From positions 1 to 51,140 of the forward strand of contig NZ_CYGY02000016.1 in NCBI RefSeq assembly GCF_900007165.1: DNA of 51,140 bases, in the 5' to 3' direction. The stretch comes from Paraburkholderia piptadeniae (GTDB taxonomy: Bacteria; Pseudomonadota; Gammaproteobacteria; Burkholderiales; Burkholderiaceae). The translations under genes and the position numbers were made by a program. Under the pieces are notes generated by a model. It ran no database searches. It was not told the DNA's origin and saw nothing but the letters and a program-made list of their open reading frames with translations. Shown here in pieces: positions 8,984 to 18,549 of this stretch (position 1 is the first letter of the stretch; each line of letters begins with the position of its first letter).

Positions 8984-10276
8984 TTAGTTCAATTCGAAAT
9001 CCGCAGGCGCCTGCGGTTCTTTCACGTACCGGAAAATGTTGAAGTCTTCATGCTCAATGGCAGGCTGCTTGCCAGATATCAAGTCCGCAAGCAGTTGCGC
9101 CGAGCCGCACGACATCGTCCAGCCAAGCGTGCCGTGGCCTGTGTTCAGGTACAGGTTGGGTATTGCGGTACGACCGACAATAGGTGTGCCATCGGGTGTC
9201 ATCGGGCGAAGTCCAGTCCAGAAGGTCGCGCTCGATGTGTCACCGCCACCGGGGAAAAGGTCATTTACACACATTTCCAAGGTCTCGCGACGAGTTTCGC
9301 GAAGGCGCTTGTCGAAGCCGACAATTTCGGCCATTCCGCCGACACGGATACGCTTCTCGAACCTTGTAATTGCGATTTTGTATGTTTCGTCCAGGACCGT
9401 TGAGACTGGCGCGCGTGACTCATCAACGATAGGTGCGGTGATGGAGTACCCCTTGAGTGGATACACCGGAATTTTGACAATGCCGGAGAGGAAGTTCGTT
9501 GAATATGACCCGAATGCCACGACAAACATGTCGGCGTGAATGAGCTTCGCTCCGTGCCGAACGCCAGTGACTTTGCCACCCTCGACAACAAGACCATCGA
9601 CTTCAGTGTTGTATCGGAAGTTGACTCCGGCACGTTCAGCAAATGCGGCAAGGTGCGTGGTGAACAGCTGACAGTCGCCAGTTTCATCCCCAGGCAAGCG
9701 GAGCCCACCCGTCAACTTGTGTGACGTTGCAGCAAGGGCCGGCTCAACTCGGGCAAGTTCGGCTCCCGTGAGCAATTCGTACGGAACGTTGGCCTGTTCG
9801 AGGACGGCGATATCCTTCGCTGCACCATCAAACTGCTGCTGCGTTCTGAAGACTTGAAGCGTGCCGCCTGTACGACCTTCGTACTGAATACCCGTGTCTG
9901 TTCGTAGCGCCTTTAAACAGTCGCGACTGTATTCAGCGAGTCTCACCATACGGTTTTTGTTAATCGCATAGCGCTCTGCGGTGCAGTTTTGCAGCATCTG
10001 CCACATCCATTGAAGCTGGAACTGCTTGTCGTCATCGTCCGGCCTGATTGCGAGTGGCGCGTGTTTCTGGAACATCCACTTGACCGCTTTGAGCGGTACA
10101 CCCGGAGCAGCCCAAGGTGCTGCGTAGCCGGGCGAAATCTGCCCTGCATTCGCAAAGCTCGTTTCCAAGGCGGGACCTTGTTCACGGTCGATTACGGTGA
10201 CTTCATGGCCCGCACGCGCGAGATAGAACGCGCTCGTGACGCCGACGACTCCGCTACCAAGTACAACGACTCGCAT
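8984..10276 (-). CDS. dadA: D-amino acid dehydrogenase small subunit
   Basis: A 430-residue FAD-dependent, membrane-associated dehydrogenase that oxidises D-alanine and other D-amino acids and feeds electrons to the respiratory chain. The N-terminal dinucleotide motif is [20 protein letters not shown]. Downstream blocks such as [35 protein letters not shown] and [14 protein letters not shown] are hallmark DadA segments. The start at 10276 (MRVVVLGSG) is preferred over a longer frame from 10327. Upstream (10277-10480) the DNA is AT-rich and probably holds the dad promoter. The neighbouring imino-acid cluster also makes D-configured intermediates, but that cluster has its own FAD dehydrogenase. 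Confidence 0.95.
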   Translation of the reverse strand: MRVVVLGSGVVGVTSAFYLARAGHEVTVIDREQGPALETSFANAGQISPGYAAPWAAPGVPLKAVKWMFQKHAPLAIRPDDDDKQFQLQWMWQMLQNCTAERYAINKNRMVRLAEYSRDCLKALRTDTGIQYEGRTGGTLQVFRTQQQFDGAAKDIAVLEQANVPYELLTGAELARVEPALAATSHKLTGGLRLPGDETGDCQLFTTHLAAFAERAGVNFRYNTEVDGLVVEGGKVTGVRHGAKLIHADMFVVAFGSYSTNFLSGIVKIPVYPLKGYSITAPIVDESRAPVSTVLDETYKIAITRFEKRIRVGGMAEIVGFDKRLRETRRETLEMCVNDLFPGGGDTSSATFWTGLRPMTPDGTPIVGRTAIPNLYLNTGHGTLGWTMSCGSAQLLADLISGKQPAIEHEDFNIFRYVKEPQAPADFELN

Positions 10277-10558
10277 GCTTAGGAACCCCGCAACCAAGAG
10301 AATTAAAACAGTTGATAAATACTGCATATGCGCCTAATTTGCAGTAGATGCCGTGATGTTATTGGCAAACATATAGTTTTTATTATTGTTTTATACTTGA
10401 TTTTTGGTTGAAACGACTAATTCGACAGAAGGGTTGGTGTTCTCAGCACCGCAACGGCCTTACTCCCTAAGAGTCGCACTTGAAAGCACATCTTTGTCAG
10501 TGCGCGACCGACGGTCGGTTTCGTGCTAGTCAATCCCGGCGAAATTCAGTTCGGGGCG

Positions 10559-10576
10559 CGCCGAGAAATCTCGGCG
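10559..10576. repeat. Short palindrome in the dadA / binding-protein gap
   Basis: CGCCGAGA-AA-TCTCGGCG has perfect 8-bp arms. It lies in the 500-base divergent region between dadA and the binding-protein gene. It may be an operator or part of a transcript hairpin. No T-tract follows. Confidence 0.3.
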
Positions 10577-10684
10577 GCGCGGCCCCAACGCCTTGCTCAA
10601 TCCCGCACCTACGCTCGTACTCATTCTCGCCACTCCATGCCGACAACCTGTCCTTGGCCGGGATGGGTTAGGGCAATCGCCTAG

Positions 10685-10736
10685 TTGACAGTCCAAATAT
10701 TGACTTCCTACTATGCATACAACGCTGCACACATGC
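10685..10736 (+). promoter_or_regulatory. Sigma-70 promoter with dyad operator, copy 1
   Basis: TTGACA (10685-10690), an 18-base spacer and TACTAT (10709-10714) form a near-consensus promoter. It overlaps an imperfect dyad, ATGCATACAACGCTGCACAC plus ATGC (10713-10736). The same layout recurs at 11773, including the shared block TCCAAAT in the spacer. The dyad half-sites (TGCATACA, TGYACACA) resemble FCD-type GntR operators. The GntR gene at the end of this gene series is the likely regulator (inference). Confidence 0.65.
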
Positions 10737-10798
10737 AAATACACAGGGCTGTGTGGTGTTAGCGTCTCTACGGGATTACCCTAATTTGCGAGGTCACT

Positions 10799-11629
10799 AT
10801 GGTTCGGCTGTCTCGTTTTACTCGTCAAGCTCTTCTGTGTCTGGTCGCAGCCAGCTGCGTTATCGCGAGCGCGCCGTCGCGCGCCGATGACACCGGCTGG
10901 GCGAGCGTGAAAAAAGCGGGCGTTTTGCGATGCGGAGCGGCAGTGGCGCCCCCGTATGTCATGCGCGACCCCAAAACCGGGGAATACAGCGGCTTCTTCT
11001 CGGAGTTGTGCCGAAACTTCGGGCAGAACGTACTCAAGGTGAGGGTCGAGTTCGTCGATACGACCTGGGATAACATCGTCGCCGGTCTGCAGTCCGACAA
11101 ATGGGACCTGTCGATGGCGCTGAACGATACACCTGAGCGGGAGAAGGCGGTCTCCTTCTCCGCGCCTGCGACGGACTACAACGTGTCATTCGTCTACAAC
11201 AAGAACAACCCGAAGATTCCCAAGGGGGCACACACGATTGCAGAAATCGACAAGCCGGGCGTGAATGTAGCGGTGATGTCGGGAACGGCGCAGGACAAGG
11301 CTATCTCCGCGGTATTCAAGCAAGCTCAAATCATGCGACTGCCGGGCAATGACGAAACGCGCCTCGCGTTGATGTCGAAACGTGCGGACCTTCTGGCAGA
11401 CGCCAATATCACCAATATGCTTCTGACTGAAGCTCATCCGGACTGGGCTGCCACCATTCAACCGACACCGCCGCTGGCACAACAGGAAGTCGCGTTTGGT
11501 ATCCGGAAGGACACACCACCCGCCGACATTGCCGTCCTTAACAAATATCTGAGCCAACAGGTCAGTTCTGGTGCAGTCAATCGGCTCATCAAGGCATCTG
11601 TTCAGTCCATGCTGGCATCGAACAAATAG
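10799..11629 (+). CDS. Amino-acid ABC transporter, periplasmic substrate-binding protein
   Basis: A 276-residue secreted binding protein of bacterial solute-binding family 3. A Sec signal peptide (two basic residues, a hydrophobic core LLCLVAASCVIASAP, and a likely cleavage after SRA near residue 29) precedes the mature domain. VLRCGAAVAPPYVMRDPKTG opens it, and DTTWDNIVAGLQSDKWDLSM is the usual ligand-pocket segment of amino-acid binders. It captures substrate in the periplasm for the ABC ATPase and two permeases encoded downstream. The neighbouring epimerase and dehydrogenase genes suggest hydroxyproline or a related imino acid as ligand (inference). It has its own promoter and is followed by a hairpin, so it may be made in excess over the membrane parts. 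Confidence 0.92.
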   Translation: MVRLSRFTRQALLCLVAASCVIASAPSRADDTGWASVKKAGVLRCGAAVAPPYVMRDPKTGEYSGFFSELCRNFGQNVLKVRVEFVDTTWDNIVAGLQSDKWDLSMALNDTPEREKAVSFSAPATDYNVSFVYNKNNPKIPKGAHTIAEIDKPGVNVAVMSGTAQDKAISAVFKQAQIMRLPGNDETRLALMSKRADLLADANITNMLLTEAHPDWAATIQPTPPLAQQEVAFGIRKDTPPADIAVLNKYLSQQVSSGAVNRLIKASVQSMLASNK

Positions 11630-11651
11630 TTCTGACGTTCCAACGCTTGCC

Positions 11652-11679
11652 CGGCAGGGAGCCGCCCGGCTCCCTGCCG
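11652..11679 (+). terminator. Strong hairpin after the binding-protein gene
   Basis: GGCAGGGAGCC-GCCC-GGCTCCCTGCC is a perfect 11-bp stem (12 bp with the flanking C/G) located 23 bases past the stop codon. No run of T follows. It may be a factor-dependent terminator or a 3' stabiliser that separates the binding-protein transcript from the second promoter at 11773. Confidence 0.6.
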
Positions 11680-11772
11680 CCATCGTCATCTCCGCCTCCA
11701 GCTGGCGTTTTCCCCTTTGCCGACGACTCACTTCTTCGCTCGGTGATTTCCCTGGATTTGGACAAACAGTCG

Positions 11773-11825
11773 TTGACAGCTCCAAATGTGGCCTTCTAGT
11801 ATTGCATACATTGTTGTACACAATT
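11773..11825 (+). promoter_or_regulatory. Sigma-70 promoter with dyad operator, copy 2
   Basis: TTGACA (11773-11778), an 18-base spacer and TAGTAT (11797-11802) run into ATTGCATACATTGTTGTACA plus CAATT (11801-11825), an inverted repeat with half-sites ATTGCATACA and TGTACACAAT. It is a clear relative of the element at 10685-10736. It should drive the ATPase-permease-enzyme genes. A repressor bound here would block the start region. Confidence 0.7.
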
Positions 11826-11967
11826 CGGAGCGCAAGTATGTGTGCTGATTGCGGAGGAGGGTGAAGATGTCGTGGCTGACTTATGCATACCGCATCGGCA
11901 CATCAGGAAACGTCGGATTCGATTCACAAATCACGCGCCAGTGAGCGCGTTCCGTTGGAGAGATTTC

Positions 11968-12801
11968 ATGTTGTCATCCCAAACCATGGTTTCCCAAAAT
12001 CACATTCAGTCGGCCGCTGTGGACTTCTCGCCGTCCGCCACCGGCGAATTTGTGCAATTCCAGGACGTATTCAAGTCCTATGGCGAAAACCTGGTGGTCA
12101 TAGACCACATGAATCTGGATATGCGTGCAGACGACCGACTTGTCATCATTGGTCCGAGCGGTAGTGGCAAAAGCTCTCTGCTGCGCGTGATGATGGGGCT
12201 TGAAGGCGTTCAGGGTGGGCAGATTGGTTTTCAGGGCAGGCCGTACATCTACGGTGCCGATGCCGGCCGCTCAAAGCGCATCGACACGAAGCTGCAGAAG
12301 CAGATTGGGATGGTTTTCCAGCACTACACGCTGTTCCCTCACCTCTCCGTTCTCAGCAACCTCATCCTTGCGCCCGTGAAGGTGAGCGGCCTGTCCAAGG
12401 CGCAGGCAACCGAACGCGCCCGCATGTATCTGGCGCGGCTCGGTCTCGAAAGCAAACTCCACGCATATCCCAGTCAGTTGTCTGGCGGACAGAAGCAACG
12501 CGTTGCGATTGCGCGTGCCTTGATGCTCGAACCGAAGCTGATGTTGTTCGACGAAGTGACCTCGGCCCTCGACCCTGAAATGGTCGTCGAAGTGCAGAAC
12601 GTGATGCTCCAACTCGCGGAACAGAAGATGGCGATGATTATCGTGACGCACGACATGCACTTTGCGCGCGATATTGCCACCCGTGTCGTGTTCTGCGCAG
12701 GCGGAAAAATCGTCGAACAAGGCGCACCGGCCGACATGTTCAAGTGTCCGAAGGAAGCCCGCACTCGCGAATTCCTCGAAAAAGTTCTGCACCTTGATTG
12801 A
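11968..12801 (+). CDS. Amino-acid ABC transporter ATP-binding protein
   Basis: A 277-residue ABC ATPase of the polar amino-acid uptake (GlnQ/HisP) group. Visible motifs are Walker A GPSGSGKSS, the Q-loop region MVFQHYTLFPHLSVLSN, signature LSGGQKQRVAIARAL, Walker B LMLFDEVTSALDPE and the switch His in IIVTHDMHFA. ATG 11968 is chosen because it follows TTGGAGAG. An earlier in-frame start at 11842 would add 42 unlikely residues. The stop lies 8 bases before the first permease, so translation is probably coupled. It powers uptake with the two permeases and the binding protein. Confidence 0.94.
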   Translation: MLSSQTMVSQNHIQSAAVDFSPSATGEFVQFQDVFKSYGENLVVIDHMNLDMRADDRLVIIGPSGSGKSSLLRVMMGLEGVQGGQIGFQGRPYIYGADAGRSKRIDTKLQKQIGMVFQHYTLFPHLSVLSNLILAPVKVSGLSKAQATERARMYLARLGLESKLHAYPSQLSGGQKQRVAIARALMLEPKLMLFDEVTSALDPEMVVEVQNVMLQLAEQKMAMIIVTHDMHFARDIATRVVFCAGGKIVEQGAPADMFKCPKEARTREFLEKVLHLD

Positions 12802-12809
12802 GGTCCGCC

Positions 12810-13478
12810 ATGTACCACTTCGACTTCAACTTCCTTCAAGGTAGCGTCGGTGCGTTGCTCGGAGGCCTCAGGGTCACTATCGAGCTTGCGATTGCATCGA
12901 ACATCATGGGCCTCGTGCTCGGCTTTCTCCTGTGCCTTCTGGCAATGAGCCGTTGGGTCATTCTCCGTTGGCCGGCACAACTCTTCATTGAGTTTTTCCG
13001 TTGCACGCCGGCGCTGCTTCAAATCGTCTGGTTCTTCTATTGCATTCCGATGGTGGTCGATGTGTTCATTGACCCGGTCATGATGGGGGTGCTGGCCCTC
13101 GGCCTGAACCTGACGGCATTTAATGCTGAGGCTTATCGGGCCGGCGTCCAGGCGGTGCCCAAGGAGCATCTCGACGCGTCGGTCGCGCTTGGGCTGAAGC
13201 CGTGGCAACGGACGCTCTATGTGGTGCTGCCCCAGGCGCTTCGTAGTGCCATGCCGGTCCTGATGACCAACGGCATCGGAAGTCTTCAGCAAAGCGCGCT
13301 CGTCGCCATCGTCGCGGTCACAGACCTCATGTACGTCGGCAAGAGCCTCGCGACCGAGGCATATCGGCCGCTCGAGACCTACACGGTAGTCGCGCTCATC
13401 TACTTCGCGCTGTCCCTGCCGATTGCAAAACTCGTTCACGTCATCGAGCGTCGTCAGGACCTCGCTGTGCAGCGTTGA
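12810..13478 (+). CDS. Amino-acid ABC transporter permease (first)
   Basis: A 222-residue inner-membrane permease of the HisM/GlnP family with about five hydrophobic segments. The conserved EAA loop that contacts the ATPase is EHLDASVALGLKPWQRTLYV (about residues 122-141), followed by VVLPQALR. The FFRCTPALLQIVWFFY segment is characteristic of polar amino-acid permeases. ATG 12810 follows TGAGGTCC. It pairs with the permease that starts 11 bases after its stop. Confidence 0.92.
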   Translation: MYHFDFNFLQGSVGALLGGLRVTIELAIASNIMGLVLGFLLCLLAMSRWVILRWPAQLFIEFFRCTPALLQIVWFFYCIPMVVDVFIDPVMMGVLALGLNLTAFNAEAYRAGVQAVPKEHLDASVALGLKPWQRTLYVVLPQALRSAMPVLMTNGIGSLQQSALVAIVAVTDLMYVGKSLATEAYRPLETYTVVALIYFALSLPIAKLVHVIERRQDLAVQR

Positions 13479-13488
13479 GGAGAAGACC

Positions 13489-14154
13489 ATGCATCTCGAC
13501 TTTTCCACCGTCCTGCCTTACTGGCTCGTTTTGCTGAAAGGGCTGGGTCTTACCGTCGCGTTCACGAGCAGCTGTGCGGTCATTGGCAGCCTCGCAGGGT
13601 TTGTTCTCAGCCTCCTGCGGATGTCTCCTTCGCGCTGGATGAAGGCTGCGACGACTCTCTACGTCGAGTTCTTCCGTGGGACGCCTTTGCTCATCCAGCT
13701 GTTCTGGGTGTACTTCTGCTTTCCCGTGGTCTTCAGGGTTCCGATTCCGCCGTATGTGTCCGTGGTGATTTCGCTGACGCTGTACATGGCGGCGATTACG
13801 AGCGAGACCTTTCGCGGCGCCTTGAAGTCCATTTCGGCAGAGCAGCACGACGCGTGTATCGCGCTGAGCCTTTCGCCCCAGGCAAAGATTCTGTACGTGA
13901 TATTTCCGCAGGCCTTGCTACGAGCCATTCCGCCGTTGCTGTCGAACATTGTCAGTCTGTTCAAGGAGAGCGCGCTTATTTCGTCCGTCGGTGTTGCTGA
14001 CCTGATGTTTGTCGGGCAGAACATCTCGACCAGTACCGCGCGTCCCGTCGAGTTCCTGACGACAGTTGCAATCATTTATTTCCTCGTCGCTTTCCCGCTG
14101 ACGCGTCTGGTCGGCGTGGTTGAAACGCGATTGCTCAGGCGTTTTGCCTACTAA
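13489..14154 (+). CDS. Amino-acid ABC transporter permease (second)
   Basis: A 221-residue permease homologous to the one before it. FFRGTPLLIQLFWVYFC and an EAA-loop equivalent (EQHDACIALSLSPQAKILYV) leading into IFPQALLRAIPP are present, with about five transmembrane segments. ATG 13489 sits behind GAGGAGA; an in-frame start further upstream would overlap the first permease. The two permeases should form a heterodimer in the inner membrane. The next gene begins 34 bases on, with no terminator between. Confidence 0.92.
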   Translation: MHLDFSTVLPYWLVLLKGLGLTVAFTSSCAVIGSLAGFVLSLLRMSPSRWMKAATTLYVEFFRGTPLLIQLFWVYFCFPVVFRVPIPPYVSVVISLTLYMAAITSETFRGALKSISAEQHDACIALSLSPQAKILYVIFPQALLRAIPPLLSNIVSLFKESALISSVGVADLMFVGQNISTSTARPVEFLTTVAIIYFLVAFPLTRLVGVVETRLLRRFAY

Positions 14155-14187
14155 CCCCACCCAGTCCATCGTTAAGTGGAGAAACAC

Positions 14188-15066
14188 ATGCAGATGAAAG
14201 GAATCCTGCCCGCGCTCGTTACGCCGTTCAACTCGTCGGGTGCCGTCGACCATGACACGCTTGCCAACATCCTCGAGTTCCAGCTCAAGGCAGGAGTCAG
14301 CGGGTTCGTGCCGTTGGGCTCGACGGGCGAATACTACGCACTGACGCACGACGAACGACGCGCCATCCTGAAGACAGTGCTCGAAGTCGTGGGTAACCGT
14401 GGCACGCTCATCGGCGGCGCGAACGGTTCGTGCACCCGTGAAGTCATCGAACAGGTTCAACTGGTTCGCGACGCGGGCTACAAGAACGTGCTCATCGCTC
14501 CGCCGTACTACGCGCTGCCATCGCAACAAGAACTCATCGGCCACTACGAAGCTATCCTGAAGGCGGTGCCGGACGTCGACATCGTCCTTTACAACTATCC
14601 GGTCAGGACCAACGTAGAAGTTGGCTTCAGCGTGCTGGACGCCTTCAAGAACAACCCGCGCGTCGTCGGTATCAAGGAAAGCAGTGGCAATCTGCTGCGC
14701 GCCATTGAAATCGGCGAGAAGTACAAGGACAACTATCAGCTGTCGTGCGGCTCCGACGACCAGGCACTCGACTTCTTCCTCTGGGGTGCGAGCAGCTGGA
14801 TTTGCGGTCCCGCAAACTGCTTCGTGAAGCAGGTGGTGGACTTCTACAACAAGTTCACGGCAGGCGACATTCGCGGTGCTCAGGATGTGATGCGTTCGCT
14901 CTTCCCGGTCATGGCGACCATGGAGGCAGGCAAGTTCGTGCAGAAGGTGAAGTACGGTTGCGAACTCGCCGGCTTCAAGGTCGGCGCAGCCCGCATGCCG
15001 TTGCAACCGCTGACCGACGAAGAAAAGACCGAATTCAGCGCCGTGTTCGAAGCAGCGCAGGCTTGA
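14188..15066 (+). CDS. DapA-family lyase, probable pyrroline-4-hydroxy-2-carboxylate deaminase
   Basis: A 292-residue TIM-barrel enzyme of the dihydrodipicolinate synthase / N-acetylneuraminate lyase family. The Schiff-base lysine is K163 in [10 protein letters not shown] and the catalytic Tyr is Y137 in LYNYPVR. The GSTGEYYAL block (44-52) binds the substrate carboxylate. In hydroxyproline pathways a member of this family removes ammonia and water from 1-pyrroline-4-hydroxy-2-carboxylate to give 2-oxoglutarate semialdehyde. The adjacent epimerases, FAD dehydrogenase and aldehyde dehydrogenase make that the best guess, although DHDPS-type or aldolase activity cannot be excluded from sequence alone. 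The start is the ATG after AAGTGGAG. An attenuator-like hairpin follows the gene. Confidence 0.85.
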   Translation: MQMKGILPALVTPFNSSGAVDHDTLANILEFQLKAGVSGFVPLGSTGEYYALTHDERRAILKTVLEVVGNRGTLIGGANGSCTREVIEQVQLVRDAGYKNVLIAPPYYALPSQQELIGHYEAILKAVPDVDIVLYNYPVRTNVEVGFSVLDAFKNNPRVVGIKESSGNLLRAIEIGEKYKDNYQLSCGSDDQALDFFLWGASSWICGPANCFVKQVVDFYNKFTAGDIRGAQDVMRSLFPVMATMEAGKFVQKVKYGCELAGFKVGAARMPLQPLTDEEKTEFSAVFEAAQA

Positions 15067-15071
15067 TGAAT

Positions 15072-15108
15072 ATGCCGGCGGAGCAGTCCGCCGGCATTCC
15101 TTTCTTTC
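15072..15108 (+). terminator. Hairpin with T-rich tail inside the operon
   Basis: ATGCCGGCGGA-GCAG-TCCGCCGGCAT is a perfect 11-bp stem followed by TCCTTTCTTT. It sits between the deaminase gene and the first epimerase gene, 25 bases before that gene's start. It should end or attenuate transcription, so distal genes may be made at lower level or need another promoter. Confidence 0.75.
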
Positions 15109-15121
15109 GAGACATTCTGGA

Positions 15122-16135
15122 ATGAGCAGACACAGTTTCGCGAGCATCGAAGGGCATACGGAAGGTATGCCTGTTCGTATGGTGGTTGACGGGGCGCCGC
15201 CTCTGCCGGGTGCGACCATGGAAGCGCGCCGCAAGGCGTTCATCGAAAGTCATGACTGGATTCGTCGCGCGTTGATGCTCGAACCGCGAGGCCATTCCCA
15301 TATGTCCGGGACACTCTTTTATCCGCCGCTTTCTGAAGATGCGGATATGAGTCTGCTATTCATTGAAACCTCAGGCTGCCTGCCAATGTGCGGGCACGCT
15401 TCGATTGGTTCCATCTCGTTCGCACTTGAAGCCGGGCTCATCCAGCCGAAATTGCCCGGCACGGTTGTCGTTGACGTGCCTGCGGGGAAACTGGCAGCCA
15501 CGTATGAAATGGAAGGCGGTCGGGTCAGGACCGTCCGCTTTACCAACGTGCCGAGCTTCCTTCTTTATCGGGACGTTGAAATCGACCATCCGCATTTCGG
15601 CAGACTCAACGTTGATATTGCTTACGGCGGCAATTTCTACCCGATTGTTGAAGTGCAGCCGAACTTTCCCGGATGCGAGCACTTCTCTCCAGATGAACTC
15701 CTGGAGTGGGGACGCCAGATGCAGGCCGCGGTAAATGAAACCATCGAAGTGGTCCATCCGGACAACACGAGCATTCGTATGGTCAAACACACCATGTGGA
15801 CGGGTGCTCCCATATCAGATAGCGCTGACGCACGCGCGGTAGTTATCGCCGGCGACAGCCTCATCGACCGCTCGCCCTGTGGGACTGGTACATCCGCGCG
15901 TGTCGCACAGCGACATGCGCGTGGACTTCTGCGGGAGGGACAGTCCTTCCGACATCAGAGCCTGATTGGTAGCTGTTTCACGGGTCGGGTCGAATCAGTA
16001 ACAAAGCTGAAGAACGGTCTCGACGCGGTTTTGCCAAGCGTCGAAGGTCGCGCCTGGCTCACGGGGCGCGCCGAACACTACGTCGAAGCACAGCCGTACG
16101 CCCATGGCTTCAGTCTGCAGGAGTATGTCAATTGA
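15122..16135 (+). CDS. Proline racemase superfamily, Cys/Cys type (probable 4-hydroxyproline 2-epimerase)
   Basis: A 337-residue member of the proline racemase superfamily. Both catalytic cysteines are present: C90 in PMCGHASIG and C253 in [11 protein letters not shown]. The Cys/Cys pair is known from proline racemases and 4-hydroxyproline 2-epimerases, which swap the alpha-carbon configuration by a two-base mechanism without cofactor. Together with the D-amino-acid-type dehydrogenase that overlaps its stop codon, conversion of trans-4-hydroxy-L-proline to cis-4-hydroxy-D-proline is the likely reaction. Two further superfamily genes lie downstream and carry a different residue pair. The start at 15122 has only a weak ribosome-binding site. 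Confidence 0.88.
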   Translation: MSRHSFASIEGHTEGMPVRMVVDGAPPLPGATMEARRKAFIESHDWIRRALMLEPRGHSHMSGTLFYPPLSEDADMSLLFIETSGCLPMCGHASIGSISFALEAGLIQPKLPGTVVVDVPAGKLAATYEMEGGRVRTVRFTNVPSFLLYRDVEIDHPHFGRLNVDIAYGGNFYPIVEVQPNFPGCEHFSPDELLEWGRQMQAAVNETIEVVHPDNTSIRMVKHTMWTGAPISDSADARAVVIAGDSLIDRSPCGTGTSARVAQRHARGLLREGQSFRHQSLIGSCFTGRVESVTKLKNGLDAVLPSVEGRAWLTGRAEHYVEAQPYAHGFSLQEYVN

Positions 16136-17421
16136 ACGCCGTTCCTCGCGAAGCGTCTTCGCTCGACGGGCTCCCTTCCGCACAGGAAGTGGCCGTAGTG
16201 ATAGGCGGTGGAATCGTGGGCATATGCTGCGCGCTCTATCTTCAGCGCGCTGGATACGCCGTCACGCTCATCGACCCGGAGGCGCCGGGCAACAGCACTG
16301 CGAAATGGAGCTGTGGTCAGATGGCCGTGAGCGAAATCATTCCGCTCTCCAAGCCAGGTATTCTCATGAAAGTGCCAGGCTGGCTGATGGACCAAAAGGG
16401 GCCGCTCGCGCTTCGTCCCAGCGCGCTGCCCGGCATCATCCCATGGTTCCTCCGGTTTCTCATGTGCGCGAGACACTCGAAGATTGTGGACATTGCCCAG
16501 TCCATGGCGACGCTCACGCATGACGTCTACTCGGACTTCGCTCCGCTGCTTGACGCCTGCGATGACAAGACGCTCATGGGCGAGCGTCCCATTCTGGAGG
16601 TGTTCGACGACCCGCGCGGGCTTGAACACGAACAGCCGCATCTGGACCTGCGACAGTCGCTCGGATTCAAGTCACAACGACTCAACGCGAAGGAAATCAG
16701 TGACCTTGAGCCGGCACTCGCTGGCAAGTTCGCTCATGGGCTGATTTTCCCTGACTGGCGCGCGGTGAGCGATACGATGGGTTTCATCGCAGCACTCACG
16801 GAGAGTTTCATGGCCCAAGGTGGCCGCCGTATCCAGACTGAAGCCACGAAAATCGACGAATCGAATGGTCGCGCGACCGGGGTCACGCTCGCGAATGGCG
16901 AACGCGTTGCAGCGAACCACGTCGTCGTCGCGGCAGGTAACGGCACACGCCGGTTCTTCGGCGCGCTCGGCATTGATGTGCCGCTGGCGGGGATTGCAGG
17001 TTACCAGGCCGTAGTGTCGGACCCGGGCGTCGAAATCCGCCACTCGACTATCTATGCAGACGGGGGCTTTTGCTTCACCCCGATGACCCGGGGTCTGCAG
17101 ATTGGCGGCACCATCGAGTTCGCTGCCAATGGCGCAGAGCCAAATTTCAAACGTGCGGACATCATCCTGGAGAAAGCGAAACGCGTGCTGCCGGAAATGC
17201 GGACGTCGCGGGTCGAGTACGGTGTGGGGTATCGCCCATTCCTTCCTGACACCAAACCCATCATCGACCGCTCTCGCAGGCTGGGCAATGTCTTTATGGC
17301 GTTCGGTCATGGGCAGCTTGGCCTTACACTCGGCGCCACAACGGGGAGGCTGATTGCCGACCTGGTTGCAGGCCGTCCCACCAGGCAGGACCTCGCGCCA
17401 TTCAGTGCCTACCGGTTCTAA
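16132..17421 (+). CDS. FAD-dependent D-amino-acid (D-hydroxyproline) dehydrogenase/oxidase
   Basis: A 429-residue DAO-family flavoenzyme. The dinucleotide motif [20 protein letters not shown] is at residues 22-41, and the C-terminal FAD-contact segment [20 protein letters not shown] is typical of DadA-like proteins. It probably oxidises cis-4-hydroxy-D-proline to the pyrroline. The start is TTG: TTG (16132-16134) overlaps the TGA stop of the epimerase gene (16133-16135), and AGGAG sits seven bases upstream, so translation is coupled. The coupling ties this enzyme to the epimerase product. It is distinct from the nearby DadA. Confidence 0.88.
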   Translation: MNAVPREASSLDGLPSAQEVAVVIGGGIVGICCALYLQRAGYAVTLIDPEAPGNSTAKWSCGQMAVSEIIPLSKPGILMKVPGWLMDQKGPLALRPSALPGIIPWFLRFLMCARHSKIVDIAQSMATLTHDVYSDFAPLLDACDDKTLMGERPILEVFDDPRGLEHEQPHLDLRQSLGFKSQRLNAKEISDLEPALAGKFAHGLIFPDWRAVSDTMGFIAALTESFMAQGGRRIQTEATKIDESNGRATGVTLANGERVAANHVVVAAGNGTRRFFGALGIDVPLAGIAGYQAVVSDPGVEIRHSTIYADGGFCFTPMTRGLQIGGTIEFAANGAEPNFKRADIILEKAKRVLPEMRTSRVEYGVGYRPFLPDTKPIIDRSRRLGNVFMAFGHGQLGLTLGATTGRLIADLVAGRPTRQDLAPFSAYRF

Positions 17422-17473
17422 GAAACGGTTCTAGGAAGCGGACTCATCTGAAGCATTTGTCGCGGAGAAACCA

Positions 17474-18547
17474 ATGCGTTGGAACAGGACTTTCACGATG
17501 GTGAGTTGCCATGCCGAGGGCGAAGTGGGCAATGTGGTGACGGGAGGACTGATTGACGTGCCAGGCGCAACGATGTTCGACAAGATGATGTATCTCGAAG
17601 AGCACGGCGACGAGCTGCGAAAAATCTGTCTCTTCGAACCTCGCGGGGCTGTCAATCACAACGTCAATTTCATTTTGCCGTCGACGGACCCTCGCGCGCA
17701 GATGGGGTACGTGATTGGTGAGTCAACCGAATACGTGGCGATGTCCGGGTCGAACACGATGTGCGTCGCGACAGTACTGCTCGAAACAGGCATCCTGAAG
17801 ATGGAAGAGCCCGTAACCGAACTGGTGCTGGAGGCGCCCGCCGGCCTCATTCACGCGCGTTGCGAATGTTCGAACGGCAAGGTAACGCAAGTTGAATTCA
17901 CGAATCAACCGGCCTTCGTTGCTCACCTTGATGCCAATGTCGAGGTCACTGGTGTCGGCACCATCAAAATAGATGTCGCCTACGGCGGCATGACTTACGC
18001 ACTTGTCGATGCGCAATCTCTTGGCTTTGAGATTACACCGGACGAGGCGCGAGACCTTTGTGAACTTGGACAGAAAATCAAGGCCGCTGCAGTCGACCAG
18101 CTTCCCTTCTCACATCCGCTGAACCCACTCATCAAAGGTGTGACGAACACGCAGTTCATGGGGCCGTTGAAACGGGAAAACGGACGGCTCTTCGCGCGTA
18201 ATACCGTGATTGTTTCGCCCGGGCGCTGTGACCGTTCTCCATGTGGTACGGGAACCTCGTCGCGTCTCGCGGTGCTGCATGCGCGCGGCCTCATTGATGT
18301 GGGTGAGACCTTCATTCACGAATCAATTACCGGTTCGAGATTCGAAAGCCGGGTTGCGTCGGCGACGACGGTCGGTGATTACGCAGCCGTGGTGCCCGTC
18401 GTGGCTGGCCAGGCATGGATAACCGCCATTTCCCAGATTGGCGTCGACCCGACGGACAGATTCCAGACCGGCTTCACTGTCGCGGACACCTGGCTCGAAG
18501 CCGTTGACGACAAACTCATCAAATCGCGAAAGCAGGGATGCATCTGA
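17474..18547 (+). CDS. Proline racemase superfamily, Ser/Cys type (second copy)
   Basis: A 357-residue proline racemase superfamily protein. The first catalytic position is Ser (S91 in MSGSNTMCVAT) instead of Cys, whereas the second is Cys (C257 in [11 protein letters not shown]). This Ser/Cys pair differs from the Cys/Cys epimerases and from the Cys/Thr trans-3-hydroxyproline dehydratases. The exact reaction is uncertain; epimerisation or dehydration of a 3- or 4-hydroxyproline isomer is plausible. It shares an N-terminal pattern (MRWxxTxxxVxxHxEGExGxVxTGG) with the third copy, so those two are closer to each other than to the first. A good GGAGAAACC precedes the ATG. Confidence 0.85.
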   Translation: MRWNRTFTMVSCHAEGEVGNVVTGGLIDVPGATMFDKMMYLEEHGDELRKICLFEPRGAVNHNVNFILPSTDPRAQMGYVIGESTEYVAMSGSNTMCVATVLLETGILKMEEPVTELVLEAPAGLIHARCECSNGKVTQVEFTNQPAFVAHLDANVEVTGVGTIKIDVAYGGMTYALVDAQSLGFEITPDEARDLCELGQKIKAAAVDQLPFSHPLNPLIKGVTNTQFMGPLKRENGRLFARNTVIVSPGRCDRSPCGTGTSSRLAVLHARGLIDVGETFIHESITGSRFESRVASATTVGDYAAVVPVVAGQAWITAISQIGVDPTDRFQTGFTVADTWLEAVDDKLIKSRKQGCI

Positions 18548-18549
18548 CC

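Noticed and set aside
10559..10576. The palindrome at 10559 considered as a terminator for dadA or the binding-protein gene.
   Set aside because: It lies upstream of both starts and has no T-tract, so it was kept only as a low-confidence dyad.
13918..15243. A 441-codon minus-strand frame.
   Set aside because: Antisense to the permease and DapA-family genes; His/Arg-rich with no motif.
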